Source: Saprospirales bacterium
GTDB taxonomy: Bacteria; Bacteroidota; Bacteroidia; Chitinophagales; Saprospiraceae
Assembly (NCBI GenBank): GCA_016711045.1
Contig: JADJTT010000012.1
Coordinates: 248,001-312,000, forward strand
Length of the DNA: 64,000 bases
Reading direction: 5' to 3'
In this document: piece after piece, positions 18,830 through 26,930 of the stretch
Layout of the letters: each line of letters opens with the position of its first letter
How positions within the stretch are numbered: position 1 is the stretch's first letter
Position numbers and translations under genes: made by a program
Notes under the pieces: model-generated
The model's database searches: none
What the model saw: only the letters and a program-made list of their open reading frames with translations
What the model was told of the DNA's origin: nothing

Positions 18830-19378
18830 TTATTTTTTTCGCCCGGCCATTTCCTCCAAAAGCTCTGTCTGGTATTGTTGGATCTCCATCAGGGATTTAA
18901 ATTGCTCTTCCATCAACAGATTGATTTTCTGGTGCAGGTTGCGCACTTCGATCTCCGCCTTCAGGTTTACAAGGTAATCGTTTTCTGCCTCCTTGCGGTC
19001 CTTCTCTTCCTTCCTGTTCTGCGACATCATAATGACGGGCGCCTGAATGGCTGCCAGGCAAGATAACACCAGATTGAGCAGAATGAACGGATAGGGATCG
19101 AACGCCTTTGTCATCATGAGCACATTCATCGCAATCCAACAAGTGAGTACGACGGCGAATATTGTAATGAAGGTCCAGCTACCGCCAAAGGTTGCTACCT
19201 TATCGGCCATTTTTTGCCCTCTGCTCAGCAGCTCTTTAGGCGGATGCAGCAGGTTTTCTGTGATGAGTTCCTGCTCCTGCATCGCATCAGCGACGATCTG
19301 GTGGAGCTTGTGCAGGTGTTTGTCCTCAGTGGAGAGGATCTTTTCGAGGTATTGCTTTTGGAAGTGCGTGGTTTTCAT
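18830..19378 (-). CDS. DUF1003 membrane protein
   Basis: A 182-residue protein with the DUF1003 core: ADKVATFGGSWTFITIFAVVL and FDPYPFILLNLVLSCLAAIQAPVIMMSQNR form two membrane helices in the middle. Helical cytoplasmic segments lie on both sides (ENDYLVNLKAEIEVRNLHQKI). The function of DUF1003 is unknown. The gene ends three bases before the RND gene and begins 12 bases after the MgtC gene, so it is within the envelope operon. Confidence 0.88.
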   Translation of the reverse strand: MKTTHFQKQYLEKILSTEDKHLHKLHQIVADAMQEQELITENLLHPPKELLSRGQKMADKVATFGGSWTFITIFAVVLTCWIAMNVLMMTKAFDPYPFILLNLVLSCLAAIQAPVIMMSQNRKEEKDRKEAENDYLVNLKAEIEVRNLHQKINLLMEEQFKSLMEIQQYQTELLEEMAGRKK

Positions 19379-19390
19379 GTTGAATTGTTG

Positions 19391-19834
19391 TTAAATATCC
19401 CGTTTCTCACGATTTCGTTTTTCCAATAGTTCATCGAGCGGCCGCAGCCCTGCATTGATGACCAATACTGCGCCTGTAGCGATCAATGCTTCTTCCAAAA
19501 ATCCCGCTGCGGCCAGGCAACCCACGGCAGAACTACACCAAATAGTGGCGGCAGTGGTCAACCCATGCACGCTAATACCTTGATGCAAAATCACTCCTGC
19601 GCCGAGAAAGCCAATGCCGGTAACAACCTGTCCGACAATACGGGTGGCATCGCCCTTACCACCCTCCGTCATTTCCAGGGAAAGTAACACAAAAATGGCC
19701 GCACCCACTGCCACGAGCGTATTGGTGCGCAGCCCGGCGCTTTTGTGCGCCCACTGCCGTTCAAGCCCTATGAGGAAACCGGCAATCAAGGCCACAAAGA
19801 GTCGGAGAAGAAACTCACTGATTGGCATATTCAC
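19391..19834 (-). CDS. MgtC/SapB family membrane protein
   Basis: A 147-residue protein with four predicted helices and the MgtC signatures LIAGFLIGLERQWAHKSAGLRT and VVTGIGFLGAGVILHQG. It is the short form with the membrane domain only and lacks the cytoplasmic ACT-like tail of Salmonella MgtC. MgtC proteins help survival at low magnesium or low pH and can modulate the F-ATPase. That role is not proven for the short form. Its ATG overlaps the stop of the upstream MprF gene by four bases, showing translational coupling. Confidence 0.9.
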   Translation of the reverse strand: MNMPISEFLLRLFVALIAGFLIGLERQWAHKSAGLRTNTLVAVGAAIFVLLSLEMTEGGKGDATRIVGQVVTGIGFLGAGVILHQGISVHGLTTAATIWCSSAVGCLAAAGFLEEALIATGAVLVINAGLRPLDELLEKRNREKRDI

Positions 19835-22419
19835 GATATTGATTCCATGACGCGTTCTAACGCCCCTGGCAGATATACTAAATCAAACGGCGCACCGTAC
19901 ACCAGGTACATCATCTGCCATTCGGGTTCGAATTTTTCTTTGAAAAACCTTAGGCTCTTGTAGTGCGAAAACTGGCGCATGCGCTCATAGGCTAGCTTGA
20001 TGATGCGCTCCTGTACATTTCCCGGATCATCGATACCGCTCATGGGCACCATGCCGATGTTGCAGTGGTGAAATCCCTGCTCTTTCAACCGGAGAAACAT
20101 ATGCACGAACAAGAAATCCATCACCCCGTTGGGGGCATCCTCCGTTTTGCGCATGAGGTCGAAATTGGCCTCTCCGGGTACGTAGTTCGGGATGATATTG
20201 ACAAACCCAGCGATCTTTCCTTCCTGGTTTTCGATGGTAAAAATGGGGTGAGGCTTTAGCTCTTTTTCGTCGAAAAGACCTTGTGAAAAAACCAGCTCGT
20301 CGCGCCCTGTATCTTTTAGCCACTCCTCACTGACGGCCTTGAGTTGCTGCAAAAATCCATCCCGCTGAGGTGGATCGTAGGTGTGGAAGGTGAACCCTTC
20401 TTTTTCCATTCGGTTCAGCACATTGCGAAGGGCTTTTTTATCGCTCCCCTGCAGGGTGAACGTGTCGAGGTTCACGGTACCGTCCTCCCCAATGGGTAGC
20501 AGTTTCTTTCCCATTTCTTCAAAAACCGATTTGCTCTTTTCCGGAATTCGATACCAGGCAGTGCGCAAGCCGTTTTGGTTGCACCACCGCTCGAAAGCAG
20601 GGATTAGTTGGATCATGGCTGCTTCATCCCGGCATACGGGCATTTCCAGCACGATCGCATAACTTCGACTCGTTTTGAATGCGACAAAACCCTCCCCATC
20701 CGCACTAAACCAAAAGGTTTTGTCAGAGTAAGTCTTGAAATAGTCGAGTGGTGAATGTCCATATTTTTCCACCAACGCCTGCGCCCGAAAGCGATCGTCT
20801 TCTTCGGAAGAAGGACGGCGGACAAGTGGGCGCAACAACAGAAAACCGAGATAGACCAGTGTCGCTCCACCGAGAAAGTTCATACCATAAAGGAACTCTT
20901 TCCCAAATGTAGTAATGGGCTTTAGATCGATATTTAACAGAAAAAAAGTAGTGAATGCTTCTTGAAAAGACTGCCAAAGGGAGAAGTCGGTGTTAAAATG
21001 CTTTTCGTCCATAAACAAAAAGCCGAGTGTACCGAACAGCAACACACCACCCACGGCAACGAATCCGGGGAAGATGCTCCACTTCGCCAGACGCAGGTCG
21101 TTTTTGATAAAATACTGCTTTCGTTCATACAGCAGACTGGCCAGTACCACAAGCGCGAGAATGGCCTCTTCGTAGTCGATCCCTTTGGTCAGATGAGTGA
21201 ACAAGGAGAGTGCACTCAACGCCACGGCCATTAACCAGGCATTGCGAAGTCCTCGCAGCAGGTAGGCTCCCACACCCAGCATCAATATACCGGAGAACAA
21301 CACGAAGTATGTAGATACATGCACCGCAGCCATTGGCAAATATTCCGACAGCAACCGCAATCGTTCCGGCACTGCAGGCGTAAGGGCGCTCAGGATATTG
21401 ACCACGCCCAGCCCGAAAAGCAGCACGGCCGGCAACACACGCACCAACAACCTTCCCCGTTGTACTACAAATACACCTACGCCCATCACCAGCAACGACC
21501 AAAATTCGAAAAACCGGAAAAGCATAGCCACCGAGACCGCTTGTATGGTCGAAAATCCAAATTGCGTGAGTGCATACGTAAGCGCCACTTCGACGGCGCC
21601 GAGCCCCCGCAAAAACGGCGAGCTCATCAGCAACAACAGCACGATGGCATAGCCGATAATGGCCGCCTGAAAGGTGGCCCCGCTTCCGAGTGCCTCCATG
21701 GAAATGAAAAGGTGGGCAATACCGATCACTTCAATGACGAACGATAGACCGACGACTGTCCAAAAGGCACGGGAGTGAAACTGCCCACTCCCCAACTGGT
21801 CGATGACCTCTGCAAAGGGTGGGGCTTTTTTTTGAATAAAGCGATACACCCTACCTTTTTTCACCAGACTCCTCACCCCGACAATAAGTAACCCTATCGC
21901 CCCAAGAGCAAAAAAAATGCTTATGGCAATTTCGCCGGATAATTGGCTTTTCAACAGCAGCCACAGGAGCGCAGGAAGCCCCACAATTAAGCTTGAAAGG
22001 ATTGAGCAAACGCTAAAAATGGAAGAAGCAAGGTAGGTCTGTGTCTGGGAGACACCCTCCTTTTTTTTCAATTCTTCGTTGAAGAAAAACAAGTTCGTCA
22101 ACAGCCCTGCCGGCAAAAATACGCTGATGAGGTTTCGTTTCAGGTACAATGCGGCGGCTGTACCCAGGCCAATACGCTCCCCAATGGCCCGAAAGCTGTA
22201 CACATACATAAATCCTTGCACGACGACGAACAGCGCGAGCAACCCCACCCCCAGCAACACCCACTTTTCATCGGCCTGTCCAAGTGCCGCGATGACCTTA
22301 TGCACCTCCGCTTCTTCGTGGCGAAGGAAATAAATGCCCAAGCCGACAAAGAGGAAACTGATGGTAATTTGAAGAAGGAGCTTTTGGTTGGTTCTTAAAA
22401 AAGATAGTGCTTTACGCAT
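19831..22419 (-). CDS. mprF: MprF-like aminoacyl-phospholipid synthase/flippase
   Basis: The 862 residues have the two-part MprF architecture. An N-terminal flippase region of about a dozen helices runs to about residue 555. A cytoplasmic DUF2156 synthase domain follows, with YGHSPLDYFKTYSDKTFWFSA, LRNVLNRMEKEGFTFHTYDPP and EANFDLMRKTEDAPNGVMDF, the region that transfers an amino acid from tRNA to a lipid head group. MprF reduces surface negative charge and protects against cationic antimicrobial peptides. Which lipid is modified in this organism is unknown. It sits between the membrane-fusion gene (41 bases upstream) and MgtC (4-base overlap). Confidence 0.88.
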   Translation of the reverse strand: MRKALSFLRTNQKLLLQITISFLFVGLGIYFLRHEEAEVHKVIAALGQADEKWVLLGVGLLALFVVVQGFMYVYSFRAIGERIGLGTAAALYLKRNLISVFLPAGLLTNLFFFNEELKKKEGVSQTQTYLASSIFSVCSILSSLIVGLPALLWLLLKSQLSGEIAISIFFALGAIGLLIVGVRSLVKKGRVYRFIQKKAPPFAEVIDQLGSGQFHSRAFWTVVGLSFVIEVIGIAHLFISMEALGSGATFQAAIIGYAIVLLLLMSSPFLRGLGAVEVALTYALTQFGFSTIQAVSVAMLFRFFEFWSLLVMGVGVFVVQRGRLLVRVLPAVLLFGLGVVNILSALTPAVPERLRLLSEYLPMAAVHVSTYFVLFSGILMLGVGAYLLRGLRNAWLMAVALSALSLFTHLTKGIDYEEAILALVVLASLLYERKQYFIKNDLRLAKWSIFPGFVAVGGVLLFGTLGFLFMDEKHFNTDFSLWQSFQEAFTTFFLLNIDLKPITTFGKEFLYGMNFLGGATLVYLGFLLLRPLVRRPSSEEDDRFRAQALVEKYGHSPLDYFKTYSDKTFWFSADGEGFVAFKTSRSYAIVLEMPVCRDEAAMIQLIPAFERWCNQNGLRTAWYRIPEKSKSVFEEMGKKLLPIGEDGTVNLDTFTLQGSDKKALRNVLNRMEKEGFTFHTYDPPQRDGFLQQLKAVSEEWLKDTGRDELVFSQGLFDEKELKPHPIFTIENQEGKIAGFVNIIPNYVPGEANFDLMRKTEDAPNGVMDFLFVHMFLRLKEQGFHHCNIGMVPMSGIDDPGNVQERIIKLAYERMRQFSHYKSLRFFKEKFEPEWQMMYLVYGAPFDLVYLPGALERVMESIS

Positions 22420-22460
22420 ACCTATTTCTTTTAAAATTACAAAAAACCACCATCCCTTGC

Positions 22461-23396
22461 TTATCTGTCTACTACCTTCACCATAGCCGTATCTTCCAAC
22501 CCGTAGTTTCCTACAGTCAAAATGCGATCGGTGGTGGAAAAATCAGGGCTGGTCACCTCTACCGCATCTCCCGTGGTTAGTCCCAGGGTAACAGGCACCT
22601 TTACCGCCATACTATCGTTGAGGAGTTGCATCACCCAAAACTCGTCCATCGTTTCGTTTGTCAAAATGGCCGATTTGGGGAGCACCGTTGCTTGTTTGGA
22701 TTGTTCGGTCTGCACAATGACGACGACGTTTAATCCCTCCGGCACCAAGGTTGGCTTAAGCGGTTTTACGAAAAAGGTCTGTGTCTGAGAAGTGGCAGAA
22801 GCACTTTGGAAGTTTTCGGCGACCCTGGCGGGCAACCGGGTTTTATCAGGTAGTTCGATGATACATGCTGTTCCCGTGTGCACAAAGTTGCTGAACTCAT
22901 AGGGCACGCTGAGGCGAAAGCCGATCTTATCATTGCGGGCAATGGTGCAAAGCATGGAGCCCTCGCCGACGAAATCCCCTTGTCGTTGGTCGAGCGTGAG
23001 CAGCATTCCCCCGGAGGGGGCATAGACGCGCACGACGCCCATCTTGGCCAAGTCGGTGCTATTCAACTCCTCACTGGCATTGATAGCCCGGTGTTCTTTG
23101 GTCTCAATAGTGAACAAGGCCTGGTCTTTCTTAACCGCCTCGCCCACCTCTTGGGGAGCCTGTAGGATATATCCGGCAATGGGCGCAGAGAGCCTATTGC
23201 TTTCGGGATAAAAGGCAGTGGCGGGAAAGCGTTCCTCCTGCTGAATATCGCGGATACGAACCCCCGCAGTATCCACCCGGGTTTTGGGAGTCGGGGGATC
23301 CATGTTGGGATCTTCCGAAGCCGGTTGCCCACAGGCAGCAATGACGACACCAAGCAGGATTGACCACTGACGAACCTTTATTTTTAGCTTCTCCAT
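22461..23396 (-). CDS. RND membrane-fusion protein (HlyD/AcrA type), lipoprotein
   Basis: A periplasmic adaptor with a lipoprotein signal (SILLGVVIAACGQ, lipobox IAAC). Lipoyl halves AGYILQAPQEVGEAVKKDQALFTI and VYAPSGGMLLTLDQRQGDFV are followed by beta-barrel and membrane-proximal domains. At about 310 residues it is short, with a reduced hairpin. The start MEKLKIKV was chosen; an upstream ATG five codons earlier overlaps the TolC gene. It joins the RND pump (15812) to the outer-membrane channel encoded immediately upstream. Confidence 0.88.
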   Translation of the reverse strand: MEKLKIKVRQWSILLGVVIAACGQPASEDPNMDPPTPKTRVDTAGVRIRDIQQEERFPATAFYPESNRLSAPIAGYILQAPQEVGEAVKKDQALFTIETKEHRAINASEELNSTDLAKMGVVRVYAPSGGMLLTLDQRQGDFVGEGSMLCTIARNDKIGFRLSVPYEFSNFVHTGTACIIELPDKTRLPARVAENFQSASATSQTQTFFVKPLKPTLVPEGLNVVVIVQTEQSKQATVLPKSAILTNETMDEFWVMQLLNDSMAVKVPVTLGLTTGDAVEVTSPDFSTTDRILTVGNYGLEDTAMVKVVDR

Positions 23397-23398
23397 CT

Positions 23399-24652
23399 TT
23401 ACCAGTTCCAATAGTTATAGTCATTTATCCACAGCAACCGGGTGGTTTTCAGCGAAGTAAAATCTGCTTTTGCGGCCGCATAAGATTTGATGACATTGAT
23501 ATAGTCATTGACCGAAAGCTCGCCCTGAGCGATGCGTTCCCGGTAAAAATTCAATAGGGTGTCATAATCGGAAAGCTGTTGCCGCACTGCTTCGATTTTG
23601 GCATCCAGCAACTCGATCTGTTGCCATGTAGTAAGGCGCTGTTGTTGCACTTGCTTCGCCTGAAAATCGCGCTGCACCTGGCTGGTCTGCTGGCTCAGTT
23701 CCATTTGTTGGCGGTTCAAATCCTTTTGGTGGCCGTCGAACAGGGCCATGGAAAAATTGATGCCGGCACTGAACCCAAATTTCTTGTAGATGTCTTTCCA
23801 CATGATGGCGTTTAGGCCGCCATTGGCGAAAACTGCTACCTGCGGACGATATTTCAGCTCCGACAATTCCCGGTTGTTTTCCAAAAGGAAACTATCCAAC
23901 TGATAACCCCTCAAGAAATTTGACAGGCCAAAAGTATCTGCCTTCATCCGTATCTCCGGCTGCTGGAGTTCGATATATGCCGTATCCACCAACCCACAAA
24001 TCAGGTTGAGGGTGGCCAGGCCTTGGCGATAAGCAATCTGGTAATCGCGAAGCGCAAGTTCCTGGTTTTTCTTTTCAATCGTAAAGAACAGTACATCTGA
24101 CTGGGCTAATATGGCATTTTCCACAAATACCCGCACTACTGCTTCCTGGTCAGTAAGGATATCGAGTACTTGCCTCGAATTATCAATACGCTCCAGGTTT
24201 TGCCAGGTAAGGATATACTGCTCGGTCACTTGCCGGTCCAGGTCATGCTGCGAAAGCGCGGTATTTTGGCGGTAAATCCCTTGATTGATCAGGGCATTAT
24301 TTTCCTGTGCCTCCACTTGCCTGCGGGTAAAAAGCGGCTGATTGAGATTTAATTGTGCCGAGTACCACGCCCCGTTGGTAATGCTGTTGTCATACCCAAT
24401 ACCTTTTACCACCGGAGCATAAAGAAAATTGCCCGATGTACTGATTTCGGGCAATTTGTAGGCGGCTTTTGCCTTATTTACTTCCAGGTTGGAGATAGAG
24501 GCCAGGTTTTCATTTTCCCGAAGGGTAGGGTTGTTGGCCTGCGCGGCAGCCAGATAGGTTTGCAGGGTTTGTGCCTGCACATAAAATGCCCCTACCATCA
24601 ATAATGATAGCAGGATAAGTCGGTCAATACCCCTCCACTTCAATGTCCTCAA
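23399..24652 (-). CDS. TolC-family outer membrane channel (pump-associated)
   Basis: A signal peptide (LILLSLLMVGAFYVQAQ) and long coiled-coil helices in two repeats identify an OEP/TolC protein: LQTYLAAAQANNPTLRENEN in repeat 1 and RQLSDYDTLLNFYRERIAQGELSVNDYINVIKS near the end, where GELSVND is a family hallmark. The 417 residues are typical for Bacteroidota. Its start codon overlaps the stop of the PepSY-like lipoprotein gene, and two bases separate it from the adaptor gene. Confidence 0.9.
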   Translation of the reverse strand: MRTLKWRGIDRLILLSLLMVGAFYVQAQTLQTYLAAAQANNPTLRENENLASISNLEVNKAKAAYKLPEISTSGNFLYAPVVKGIGYDNSITNGAWYSAQLNLNQPLFTRRQVEAQENNALINQGIYRQNTALSQHDLDRQVTEQYILTWQNLERIDNSRQVLDILTDQEAVVRVFVENAILAQSDVLFFTIEKKNQELALRDYQIAYRQGLATLNLICGLVDTAYIELQQPEIRMKADTFGLSNFLRGYQLDSFLLENNRELSELKYRPQVAVFANGGLNAIMWKDIYKKFGFSAGINFSMALFDGHQKDLNRQQMELSQQTSQVQRDFQAKQVQQQRLTTWQQIELLDAKIEAVRQQLSDYDTLLNFYRERIAQGELSVNDYINVIKSYAAAKADFTSLKTTRLLWINDYNYWNW

Positions 24653-25119
24653 TCTTTATCCTCGACTTTGTCTTCCTCCGATACAGTTTGCTGCTTGAGC
24701 AATGCCCCATCTGCGTTGAACGTCGCTTCGATGGTCGTTCCGTCTTTTTCCAGCTCTACCTCGTAGGCCGTAGCCTGATCGGGCATTTCAACCATCGTGA
24801 TGCCTTCCATCTTGTAGTCGGCAAACTGCGCGCCGATAGCGTCGGTCACTTCCTGTGGCAAATCGTCGGCTTTCATTTCCGTTTCGGTTTCCAGCCAGGT
24901 GCCGTCTGTTTTGAAATTAGCAGACATTTCCAGGCCTTCCACGGTGAATTCGGCTTCCCATTCACCCTCGCCTTCCTTATCCCATTTTACTTTTTCAACG
25001 GTCGGAAATTTGGCGTCGAAAGCGATCTGAACTTCTGCCGGCGCGGCATGTTCATTCTCGCTGCAAGCGAAAAAAAAGAGGCCAAAGCTAAGCAGAAGGC
25101 TTGCTACTAAATATTTCAT
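24649..25119 (-). CDS. PepSY-like (DUF2874-type) lipoprotein
   Basis: A lipoprotein signal (LLLSFGLFFFACSENE) is followed by two similar beta-rich halves: VQIAFDAKFPTVEKVKWDKEGEGEWEAEF and MKADDLPQEVTDAIGAQFADYKMEGI. These resemble the PepSY-like putative beta-lactamase-inhibitor fold common in Bacteroidota. It is strongly acidic. The start MKYLVASLL was preferred over one 13 residues earlier. It is the first gene of the envelope operon, overlapping the TolC gene by four bases. Periplasmic sensing is a guess. Confidence 0.8.
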   Translation of the reverse strand: MKYLVASLLLSFGLFFFACSENEHAAPAEVQIAFDAKFPTVEKVKWDKEGEGEWEAEFTVEGLEMSANFKTDGTWLETETEMKADDLPQEVTDAIGAQFADYKMEGITMVEMPDQATAYEVELEKDGTTIEATFNADGALLKQQTVSEEDKVEDKD

Positions 25120-25217
25120 GGTTTCAAATTTACGGGGTAAAAATCCATAATTAAACAACTTCAGTCTTTAGGTAGTTGCGCACTTGTTTTTTTCAACACT
25201 GCCCTGCAAGGCTCAAG

Positions 25218-26807
25218 CTACTTCATCCACCAAACCTTTATGGAAGGAGTATCTCCCCCCATTTTGGTCACCTGATCCGCCCATTTTTGCGGATTATTCT
25301 CCGCTTCTGAAGGGGGATACGAAAACCGGTAATACGCCGGCACGGGTTTTTCCCGGGGTGTGGCCCCCGTACGCCGCAAGAGGGAGTATGCCTCCCAAGG
25401 CTGTCGGAAAGCATCGATCCATCGTTGGGCATAGATCAGTTCCAGCTTGTTTGTATTGGTGAAAATACTGATCCGGGGGTGATTGACAACTGCAAAGAGT
25501 TCTCCTTCCGATAAAACCGGCGGAGCATTCACCCAGATCGGCGTGTTGACAAATACGCTTTGCCAAAATTTTAGGGAGTTCACCACCCCAAGGGTATATT
25601 CGGCTTCGGCCTGACCTTCATCGGCGGGCACACCCAATCCTCGCAGGTAGATCTCCGCTTTGATGAAGTTGACCTCTGCCGCCGTCAAAATGAGCTCCGG
25701 GATGTATTGTTCATCGCGAATCAGGTAGTAATTAAACGGGGAAAACAGGTTGGTAGCGCCTTTGACATTGTAGCTCACATCCCGGTGACTCTGATACGGG
25801 ATGCCCCCTTCCGACGGCGTACTGGCATCCGGGATCTGTGGATAAGCAGCCCATTCTCCGGCGTTATTGGTTTCGAAAAAGATCCGGGCCCGGGGGTCGA
25901 AAATGCCGCTGCCGTCTTTGTTGTCGTTTACGGAAAGCTGATGCCAGATGGTTGAACCCATGCGCAGTTTTTTATGCTCCCGAAACGACCAGTGTACCGA
26001 TAAATTCAGCCATCCCTGCCGGCTGGGGAACATCCCCACATCTTCCCCTTCTTCAATGAGCGGAAGGTCATTTTCCAATACATCCCGAATAATGGGCTCG
26101 GCGAAGGCGGGGTCTTTCTCCACAATCCGCAACGCATAGCGCAGGCGCAACGAATTGGCAAATTTTTTCCAAAGAAGCAGATCTCCGTCGAACAGGTTAT
26201 CAAAATCGCCAAAGCTCACGTAAGCCTCCCCGGTAGAGGTGACGGGATCGGGAAGCAGATTTATGTGTGCATTGGCCCATTCCAACTCCTCCAACAGGAA
26301 TTTGTAGATCGCCTCCTGCTCGTCAAATTTTGGTTCGAGATAATCCAGGCTTTCAAAGCCTTTTCCCGCATCAAAAAACGGCATATCCCCAAACAGGTCC
26401 GTCACCCGGAAGGTCTTGTAGGCGAGCACTATTTTCAATTGGGCCTTTACGTTATTCAAGGCTTCCGGATCGCCTTCCCAGGCATCGAAGCGGCGCTCCA
26501 ACTCCCGGATATTGGACAGGCTGCTGTAATAGCGACGCCATACTTCTTCGGTGCCGATGGTTATATTCTGAAACGTAGCCGCAGTAAGCGCTGCCTGTTC
26601 GGTGATGGCATACAGGGTTTCGTTGTGCAGATAAAACTGCTCGTTCCATCCCAACTGCAGCGATTCGATCACCGAATTGAACAGTGGGCCGATATCGGTC
26701 TGGGTAGGGTAATAGGGGTTTTGGTTGATTTTCTCAAAGTCCTTCTCGCAGGAGGATGCGAAGAGGAAGAGGGTGGTAAGAGCCAGGAGTTGAAAGATAT
26801 TTCTCAT
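25218..26807 (-). CDS. SusD/RagB-family surface lipoprotein (SusD-like 2 type)
   Basis: A 529-residue surface lipoprotein with lipobox FASSCEKDFEKINQNPYYPT and the helical TPR-like core (VKAQLKIVLAYKTFRVTDLFGDMPFFDAG). WKKFANSLRLRYALRI is a signature of the SusD-like 2 subgroup. SusD partners cap a SusC TonB-dependent channel and bind its nutrient. The susC gene (26931-30183) is just upstream. The ligand is not predictable; this subgroup often handles non-glycan substrates such as peptides. Confidence 0.92.
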   Translation of the reverse strand: MRNIFQLLALTTLFLFASSCEKDFEKINQNPYYPTQTDIGPLFNSVIESLQLGWNEQFYLHNETLYAITEQAALTAATFQNITIGTEEVWRRYYSSLSNIRELERRFDAWEGDPEALNNVKAQLKIVLAYKTFRVTDLFGDMPFFDAGKGFESLDYLEPKFDEQEAIYKFLLEELEWANAHINLLPDPVTSTGEAYVSFGDFDNLFDGDLLLWKKFANSLRLRYALRIVEKDPAFAEPIIRDVLENDLPLIEEGEDVGMFPSRQGWLNLSVHWSFREHKKLRMGSTIWHQLSVNDNKDGSGIFDPRARIFFETNNAGEWAAYPQIPDASTPSEGGIPYQSHRDVSYNVKGATNLFSPFNYYLIRDEQYIPELILTAAEVNFIKAEIYLRGLGVPADEGQAEAEYTLGVVNSLKFWQSVFVNTPIWVNAPPVLSEGELFAVVNHPRISIFTNTNKLELIYAQRWIDAFRQPWEAYSLLRRTGATPREKPVPAYYRFSYPPSEAENNPQKWADQVTKMGGDTPSIKVWWMK

Positions 26808-26818
26808 AATTTTTATTT

Positions 26819-26910
26819 GAACCGCTAAGACGCAAAGAGATTATGCTTGTGCAACTGCCGGCAATTGTTACAATCGAACATCTTTGCGCCCTTAACGCCT
26901 TTGCGGTTAA
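26819..26910. repeat. ~92-bp inverted-end repeat element, copy 2
   Basis: Ends TGAACCGCTAAGACGCAAAG and CTTTGCGCCCTTAACGCC...GGTTAA enclose an unrelated interior. The element lies in the susC-susD spacer, 11 bases upstream of the susD start, so a transcript across both genes would carry this hairpin. Confidence 0.85.
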
Positions 26911-26930
26911 AAAATCTATTAGCCATCGTA

